From contig OY294051.1 in the NCBI GenBank assembly GCA_958510825.1, positions 31,561,667-31,625,666 on the forward strand: a stretch of 64,000 bases of DNA, in the 5' to 3' direction. The notes beneath the pieces were generated by a model that searched no databases, had not been told where the DNA came from, and was given only the letters and a program-made list of their open reading frames with translations. The stretch is from Brachypterus glaber. Lineage: Eukaryota; Arthropoda; Insecta; Coleoptera; Kateretidae. Positions 57,520 to 64,000 of this stretch are shown one piece after another. Each line of letters opens with the position of its first letter. Positions within the stretch are counted from its first letter, which is position 1. The position numbers and the translations under genes were made by a program.

Positions 57520-60500
57520 TTACACATTTATACTCCTTTCCTTAAGAGACCCTGGCCTGGCCGCTCTTTTAGGTCGTCCACTAAAAAAAAAAATAAAAAA
57601 ACATTAATTGAAAGAATTTTTTGAATCGATAATTCTTAACGTAATTATTATTCTGTTGCGATAGAGTTAGTAAGTTATAAAAATAAATATTACCTCTCTA
57701 AAAGTTTTTTAGGCGTTGTACATTTTACCATGCTAAAAAATAAATGAAAAGTAAACAACTGATTATAATTATATATGGTCTGTTTTTTCAAGCAAGATAG
57801 TAAATTAAAAGTCGCACAGTAAATATTTTTACAGCAGGTTTGAATAGTATATGTTTGTGTATAGAATATAGTTATGATTTATAAAATAAACTAGTATATT
57901 CGCACATCGAATCTATTTTGAAAATATTCACTGTGCGATTTTTTATTAACTATCTTGCTTGAAAAAACAGATTGGATCCAGTACATGGACAACAAAAATT
58001 TGTTCACACTTTTTAACACTATTTCAGAGGTACAGAAAAAAATCCAACAAAATACAAAAAAAACATGACAACTAATTTTATTTTAGTTATTTAAATCATA
58101 AAGTAAACGTTAATTTAGACTTTCGGATTTTCATTTTGATGCTTTCATTATTTACTTATGAGTGTCCGAATATGACCATTTTTAGCAAATGTAGAAATTT
58201 TAAAACCATATTTAACTGGCCCGTTTTATCAATGTGCAGTTAAAATTGTATCTAACAGTTAATGTCTCAGTTAAGGACAAATTCTGGATTTTAATTGGAG
58301 TTGCCATGGCAATTATGTATCAATTAAATTTACCTGCACATTGATAAACCCAGCCTTAGGTATAAAATACCTATTTGTTAGGTCCCCGTATGACAATAAA
58401 TCTATCTATCTATCTATCTATCTATTTCTCGAAACTGACAAAAGCTAGAGATAATTTTTAAACAAATTTGTTATCAGAGGAAAAAAATACTATAAGATTA
58501 GTCAAATTAACGCCCTATTCTGCGATATTTTTTTAAAATGTTGGAATATTTTCGGTACTTATTTTGGTTATTATGTGTAAAGGCTCTGAAACTCTCTACT
58601 AAAGAGCTTCAAAGAGTTACCTATGCTATTGTTATTTGTTTAGCGTATAGTTGGATCCAACAAAAACAAGATAGAAAATCTAGCTGTGTAAATTGAATAA
58701 TTGTTTACAAACAATGCAGTTGTCAATGTTGACAATATTTGTCAAAATTATTTATAATTATTATAAAGTACATAATCAATAAAGGATTTAATTTAATTAA
58801 GTACATAATTAGAAATTCATCAATTAAATGATTAAGAAAGCTCAAGCTATTGGGTTATTGGAAGCAGGATGTGAGCAAGTGGACTGGGCAAAGTTTAATG
58901 ATTCGGAGAGTTTTGTTAAGATTGGAGAAAACATGGATACAGGAGGAAACGGTTAAAAGGCGTGCAGGCTCGGGGAGAAGGAAGTGAAAATTTACTTAAT
59001 TATTTAAGAGAACACCGTTTACGAGACACGGTGCAGGCTATAAACGATAAAAATTTTGCTGGGTCGAAAACCACCGCCTGCCGCCGCGTCGATAATTCCA
59101 AGATTGGAAATTTTTATGCAGCAAAAAAAAAATTTTAAACGAAAATCATAATTTTTATAAAATATATATATCATTACTAAGGAGTTCAAAGTTTTATTTC
59201 CCATAAGATTTACTAAATATTATGTTTAAATGTTTTATATGATTAAATATTCTAAATGTTTTTTCAGTTTACTATTTATTAGGTATATCTGGACCCCGTG
59301 TCCAAACGACACCATGTCACAAAAACGTAATTTTTCAGGAGAGCAAGTTTTCGCTTCTTTTTTAACATTAAATGCGTGTTCTAGGGGCTCTAGGGGTTCA
59401 TTATTATTTTGTAAAAAGAAGGAATATTAACATAAAAATAACTATCTTAGGGAGACTTCTTGCTTCTGCAGGTCAAGAACCTCTATATTTGCTAGTTTTT
59501 TTATTTCTTCCAGCTTCATATACCAGCAGTTACTGTTATTTAACATTATTCGCATTCACGCATTATCTGTAATAACTTATTAGACACTACTAATAAATTT
59601 AAAGAAAAACTGACAATATGTCAAATTAGCACAAGCATATGACTTATTTGGGGCTCTCCATGACTTTGTGTATACTATGAATAAATAAATAAATATTCTA
59701 ACCTCTTTCTTAAAATCTTACTTAAACTATAAAATAATAAAATTGACATTTTGGCATATTTAAAACTTGCATTTTATGTGGGTCCAACTGTACTTCATGG
59801 AAATAGAAAAATATGATTTTGTTTACCTTTCATCTGCACTTTTAACTTTTGAGTTTGATTGTATTACAGGCACCTTTTTCTTAGAACCCGTCTTTTTGCT
59901 TTTTATTTTATTTTCTTTTTTGTTAGAATTTTCGTTTTCTATATTACTTTCTTCATCGTCGGGGTTGCCAACAGGTTTTATAAAATTGACCAGTTCATTG
60001 TCGGCCGACGTAAACGATTCAATCAATTCTCTTGACAGTTTTCTTAGAACTACTTTTGGTGACTTCACAACTTTATCTCTAGAAAAATTAATTTAACATT
60101 TTCTTAGAAAAGGAACAAAATAATGCCTTAGATTAGGGTGCCTTAAGGAGCACAAAAAGTTTTTGTCCAAAAAATAACAAAATGGCGGACGTTTTTTCTG
60201 AAAATGTTTGAAAATTTCATACCCGACTTTATACCACATGTGCACAACCTTGTTTCAAAATTTATAATAAAACAGAATAATTTCTTTATACAGGGTTATT
60301 TAGAAATAAGTTCCAGAAATTTAAGGGGTTCTACGTTAAAAAATATGAAAAAAAGTTCCTATAGGTTACTCCGGAAATGAGCCCTAAGGGAGCTGCGGCC
60401 CTTCGAAGATGGACATATTAAATCGGGAACAAAAAATAACACCAATAAAATTTTAATGCTGCAGGATGATTCTTCATTTAAAACTAAGCAAAAAGTATTC

Positions 60501-62198
60501 CTCACCAAAACACCTAAATTTAATATTAAAGGAGATATAGCCTCTTAAAAAGCAACATTTTTAGTGGCACAAAATGTTACTTCTTAATTGCATTTTTTTT
60601 TTGAAAACGGTTGTTCCTACAGTGTTACACTATATGACATTTTTTATGTATTTTTACTGAAGGAATCTATATTTATTACAAAAAATCAAAAAAAAATTAC
60701 ATAAAAAAATTTGGGGCAAAATTATTAAAATGTTTAGCCTCACATATTTCGTCCGTCTAGGCACGCCTCTAGATAAAATAAAAAAATAATAACATTAACT
60801 TATTGCCCTTAGTATACATGCAAAAGCTCGTCGCTTTAGCTTAAAGGGTACAAGAGTTATTAAGTAAAAACTTTATTTTTATTACAATTTTAAAGAGCCG
60901 TATCTCCCTTAGGACTCATTTTCTTTATATGATTTTTTTTCATATTTTCTAACGTAGAATCAACTCCTAAATTTCTCGAACTTATTTCTGAATAACACTG
61001 TATAAATACTACGCTTTGATTCTTTTAGTACTGTTGGCGACATTAACAATTATCCCACGAGACAGCATCAGCTACTTTATGTTCCACGTTGTAATTATGA
61101 GCAAGTTAAGAGTAGCACAAGAATAACATCAATTAAACTATACAATACATTGCCTTTAAGTATTAAAACGGCAGATAGCTTTAAAGTATTTAAACTAAGA
61201 GTTATTTTTTTTAAACAAACTGTTTTTATTCAAACTCTATATTTATTTAAGTTATTTTAAAATTATTTTTGACTTACTTTTAACTGTGTATTTAATGATT
61301 TAAACTTTTAACGACTTTATTACGATTATGTAATAATGTAATATTATATTGACCATATCCGATACATTTTTGTCAAATGGATTTATATAAAATAAATAAA
61401 TAAATAAATAAAATATTGTGGTATAGTCAGGTATACTCGGCGCATTATCTATCTGAGTAACAAATTGGATCAAGGAAGCTATGATTAGTGGTTTAAAAAT
61501 GACTTTTAGTAATATTTTTGTAGCCCATTGTGCTTTTGATAATTTTTAACATTTAGGTTAAATTGACTGTCATTTTACGTCTTACAAATAATAACAAAAT
61601 CTGTTTAAAAAGTAAAACTTTTTTCAAAATTATAATAAAAGTAAGTTTTTATTCATAAAGTGCTATTATAAACTTAAATTTAACATTACCTGAATAAAAT
61701 TACGGACCAGTATTATTTTAACCAAAAAATTCTGTTATAGTGTTTACTTCAAAAATTTATAGAGCACTGCATTATATTACTTCATTTAAACAAAATGTTT
61801 ATAGATTGATGCTTTAGTTTTTTTTTATGCACTTTTCTTGTTATTTCTTCTTGCTAAAGCAAATTATTTGGATTTTTTTATAAATGTCAAAATAATGTCT
61901 TGATTGACAATAAATTTTAAACAAGATGAAAACCTTACATAAGGAACTAAATATATTCTGCCAACCAAATAACAATAAACAAATGACCATCAACTCAGAT
62001 ATATAATGCGCGGAGTTTATGAATTACTCTGATTGTTTATGATACTATACTACTATAGTAACTATAACAGCTTAATAATTCAATCAGACCTTTATTAATT
62101 TTAATACTTACATTGTCCTTCTATTAGTTACACGTTTACTTAGTAATGATTTTTTAGAACCTCTTGTATTAGGAGATTTTACCATCATTGGTGTGGAT
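57520..62198 (-). CDS. C-terminal exons of a putative shugoshin-like protein
   Basis: Four exons with matching phases: 62112-62198, 59827-60078, 57694-57732, and 57520-57580 (or to 57524 if the GTAAGT there is used as a donor). They encode about 140 residues: a basic Ser/Thr stretch (TPMMVKSPNTRGSKKS), a Lys/Glu/Asn-rich segment of 84 residues, a short VKCTTPKKLLER piece and finally GRPKRAARPGSLKERSIN. This last piece resembles the shugoshin C-terminal motif, in which a basic (R/K)RAA.P.SLKE.S(L/I)N run precedes KLRR. Here GTG TAA follows at once, or a further exon carrying KLRR lies downstream; I could not find it. The exon upstream of 62198 is missing from view, so the N-terminal coiled coil is not seen. 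Shugoshin protects centromeric cohesin. Exon structure is fairly sure, identity is moderate. Confidence 0.55.
57780..57970. mobile_element. TTCAAGCAAGATAGTAAAT miniature element, copy 2
   Basis: ctgttttttcaagcaagata pairs with tatcttgcttgaaaaaacag. The body is an inverted-orientation relative of 56042-56226 (gcacagtaaatatttttaca and tataaaataaactagtatat). In the intron between the 59827 and 57732 exons of the shugoshin-like gene. Confidence 0.87.
58398..58428. repeat. (TCTA)n microsatellite
   Basis: Seven tcta units after a gacaataaa word. This is the usual 3' tail of several insect retroposons. Confidence 0.85.
58830..59105 (+). pseudogene. Decayed Tc1/mariner transposase, N-terminal part
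   Basis: In shifted plus-strand frames the text reads EETVKRRAGSGRRK and then NYLREHRLRDTVQAINDKNF..TTACRRV. The GxVKRRxGSGR hinge followed by a second helix-turn-helix ending in (T/S)xxRR is characteristic of the N-terminal DNA-binding region of Tc1-like transposases. At least one stop and a frameshift break it, and the DDE/D catalytic region is absent. Confidence 0.7.
60290..61010. repeat. Dispersed repeat with GAGCCCTAAGGGAGCTGCGGC core
   Basis: Left part ataagttccagaaatttaag, ccggaaatgagccctaaggg; right part gtatctcccttaggactcat and aatttctcgaacttatttct are inverted versions, so this is an inverted-arm element of about 720 bases. It shares the core and the ttaaaattttattggtg region with 50870-51420, 8885-9560 and 19900-20070. 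In a shugoshin-like gene intron. Confidence 0.7.
61020..61412 (+). pseudogene. C-terminal fragment of a second non-LTR retrotransposon
   Basis: A plus-strand frame reads LLYVPRCNYEQVKSSTRITS then IKLYNTLPLSIKTADSFKVF, the same C-terminal block (VPR....(K)LYN.LP..IK....FK) as at 46398-46900 but from a different element. It is followed by 3' untranslated sequence and an (AAAT)n tail at 61389-61412, which marks the 3' end of the insertion. Confidence 0.75.
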
Positions 62199-62780
62199 CT
62201 AAAAAATAATATTCCTATTTGAGATAGAAAAATAAAAATAAAGATATTATTCCTAAGAATAACAATTTTTAAACAAAAACGTATTATTTCCAGTTTTTCT
62301 GGAACTTTAAAATTTTTAACACTGTATGTGTTTTAAATAGTTGTATTTCAACGATATCACATATAACCATTTAAATTCCTTTCCTAACAATATATCACAA
62401 GCTTTTGTTTTTAAAATGGTGTCTTGGGCGCCTATTTTTAAAACCAAATACAATTAATGTATTGTATTATACCGTCACGTGACGTTAGCCACGACTATTA
62501 TAGTATAATTTGTAGTTTAGCATATTTAAGTATGTATATAATTGTATTTATAAAATTTAATGTATTTGGATAAATAGCTGTAATAGCTAAATAAAGAACT
62601 ATAATAATAATACCCATATAGTTTTTAGTCAATATCATCTGCAGAAACTACAATTTCGAACGAAAAAAAAGTCCGTCCTATTTTTGAGAGATCTACCGTA
62701 AACCAAACTTGAAATTTTTCTCTAGACTTCAAATTAAAGGTAACGTTGCTAAAAGATAAGCTTTTAAAATAATGTAAGAT

Positions 62781-64000
62781 TTATTTAAATAATTTTAAAG
62801 TCATGTATAATAGAAAATAAATTAAAAATGTTCTCACTTGGTGCCATACTCCCCTACCAACAGGTGCGCTGCTACTTGACTGAGCCATTAATGAGCGGAC
62901 TATCTTGTTTTTCTGCGATCCAATTATTAAAGTTGATACTCGTGTAGGATTATTTGCGCGTTTGCTTTCAGAAAGTCTGCTATTCCCATTCTTTTGATAA
63001 ATGTTGTTTTGTTTTCCGTTGTCTATAACGCGAAAATCTTGGTACCACCCTCCTCTATCAGCTGGCGCGCTGGTACCTGCTTGAGCCATTGAGCCGACTT
63101 GGTTGTTTTGCTGCGATCTGTTATATGGAGTCGATGATCGTGCAGGATTATTTGCGCTTCTGTTTTTAAACAAACTTCTATTCATTTTATTACAATTGTT
63201 GGTTCGTATTAAGTTATCTACAACGCGGAAATCTTCAACGACCTTGAATCTTCTCAGATATCTTTTTAAATTTGCATTTATTTGCAAATTTTTATTGAAT
63301 TTGTAGTATTTCCGAAAACCCCAGAACTTTTCAATTCCATATAGTTGTCCTTTTTGATAATCCTTTACAGTCTCCACCTGGAAGTCTTCGTACAATTGGG
63401 GCCTAAAATTCACTTCAAGTCCATAAGAATAAAACCGGAATAAGCATTCCAAACCGTATCTGTAACCTATTTCGGCATCTTCAAGAGCAAGGGTTTTAAA
63501 TTCACTATACATAGTACGATAAAAGTGTTCTCTTAAGAAGTATGACCAAAATCTGAATAGTGTGTTCATTTGGTCCGATATTCCCATTCCAAAACGTCTG
63601 CGATGTTTTAAGCACTTTTTCCTGAATTTGTGGTAAGCCTCTGGTGTGAAGTTGTTATCCTCAAGGAGAAAATGCGAAGGATGCTGTAAGGACGCAGGAG
63701 CTTGAGGTACACTAACACCACTGGTACTTAGGTGAGTCTTACTGGGACTGCTTCCAAAGCTACTTTCAGTGGACGTTGTCCTTATACAATTTTCTTTGTT
63801 GTCCATTATCCATCCGGCATGCTGTTCTACCGGTGAACTGGAGGATTGTCTATTTTTGCGTATTCTGGGTGTGGTAGGGTAGGGTAACTCATTTTTTACA
63901 ACGGCATATAGGTTCTTGTTCCTTCCATTTCTGCTCAAACCACTGTCTCGTTGTTGCTCTTGTTGTTTGTTGTCAATAACTGAAAAAACTTCAGCATTTT
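62781..64000 (-). CDS. larp: La-related protein 1 (LARP1), DM15 region, partial
   Basis: The frame is open from the window edge and is cut there, so the N-terminal part with the La module is outside. The three DM15 helix-turn-helix repeats cover 63282-63656: repeat A with [13 protein letters not shown], repeat B with [17 protein letters not shown], and repeat C with [16 protein letters not shown], all close to the family consensus. In LARP1 this region binds the cap and first bases of TOP mRNAs and represses their translation; the aromatic and arginine residues of repeats A and B look preserved. After DM15 comes a tail of two tandem units starting DFRVVDN and DFRVIDN. A donor CAA|GTGAGA lies exactly at the end of the second unit (62838); the frame beyond it to the TAA at 62781 looks non-coding. 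So the gene either ends here with an AATAAA or splices on. A diverged paralogue is possible. Confidence 0.9.
   Translation of the reverse strand, partial: NAEVFSVIDNKQQEQQRDSGLSRNGRNKNLYAVVKNELPYPTTPRIRKNRQSSSSPVEQHAGWIMDNKENCIRTTSTESSFGSSPSKTHLSTSGVSVPQAPASLQHPSHFLLEDNNFTPEAYHKFRKKCLKHRRRFGMGISDQMNTLFRFWSYFLREHFYRTMYSEFKTLALEDAEIGYRYGLECLFRFYSYGLEVNFRPQLYEDFQVETVKDYQKGQLYGIEKFWGFRKYYKFNKNLQINANLKRYLRRFKVVEDFRVVDNLIRTNNCNKMNRSLFKNRSANNPARSSTPYNRSQQNNQVGSMAQAGTSAPADRGGWYQDFRVIDNGKQNNIYQKNGNSRLSESKRANNPTRVSTLIIGSQKNKIVRSLMAQSSSSAPVGRGVWHQVRTFLIYFLLYMTLKLFK
62838..63233 (-). repeat. Tandem duplication inside the LARP1 tail
   Basis: Two in-frame units of about 198 bases, 63039-63233 and 62838-63038. 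Both read DFRV(V/I)DN, then a poorly conserved Asn-rich stretch, then ANNP(A/T)R.ST and SMAQ/LMAQ..SAP..RG.W(Y/H)Q. The fact that Asn/Ser/Gln-rich low-complexity sequence is retained between conserved ends shows true duplication and not just similar composition. Confidence 0.85.

Noticed and set aside
59767..60096. Plus-strand open frame of 109 codons
   Set aside because: It is the antisense of the 59827-60078 exon of the shugoshin-like gene, which has proper acceptor and donor sites on the minus strand.
62781..62837. The last 19 residues of the LARP1 open frame as protein
   Set aside because: They follow a good GTGAGA donor and are hydrophobic and AT-driven ([12 protein letters not shown]). 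I kept the stop position in the entry only because transcript evidence is lacking.

Overview
The window is a stretch of AT-rich, intron-rich, transposon-dense eukaryotic DNA, almost certainly from an insect (a beetle is my guess, not shown by the sequence). The reasons are GT-AG introns, pacifastin-type cysteine modules, an animal-type Atg1/ULK kinase, a LARP1 DM15 domain, and the many short inverted-repeat elements and non-LTR retrotransposon tails typical of insect genomes. There is one 200-base assembly gap (38246-38445). Most of the longer open reading frames are chance or lie in repeats; the genes are made of short exons that I assembled by splice sites and reading phase.

Layout. (1) 1-4061: no gene; two foldback elements built from CTCTACTCC/ATAACC-type short repeats, a GATATC minisatellite, and an RNase H fragment of a non-LTR retrotransposon. 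(2) 4062-10341, plus strand: a six-exon gene for a small secreted protein with a signal peptide, four pacifastin-like modules and a C-terminal WAP domain; every intron is phase 1. (3) 10342-14547: tandem and inverted repeats. (4) 14548-52158, minus strand: a complete 17-exon Atg1/ULK (unc-51) autophagy kinase gene, predicted 786 residues, with kinase domain, LC3-interacting motif and C-terminal MIT/EAT region. Its third intron is about 22.5 kb. (5) 38506-40671, plus strand: the 3' part of a single-pass membrane protein gene lying inside that intron on the opposite strand. (6) 52159-57519: intergenic, repeats only. (7) 57520-62198, minus strand: four small exons of a basic protein whose last part resembles the shugoshin C-terminal motif. 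(8) 62781-64000, minus strand: the DM15 (cap-binding) region of a La-related protein 1 gene, with an internally duplicated tail, running off the window edge.

The genes do not form a pathway. Atg1 (autophagy initiation), LARP1 (translation of TOP mRNAs) and the putative shugoshin (cohesin protection) are unrelated housekeeping functions; the pacifastin/WAP protein is likely a secreted protease inhibitor or antimicrobial-type protein. The rest is a dense record of DNA transposon insertions. Several still have intact 8-bp target-site duplications (hAT-type), TA duplications (Tc1/mariner-type) or TTAA ends (piggyBac-type), and several are nested in one another.
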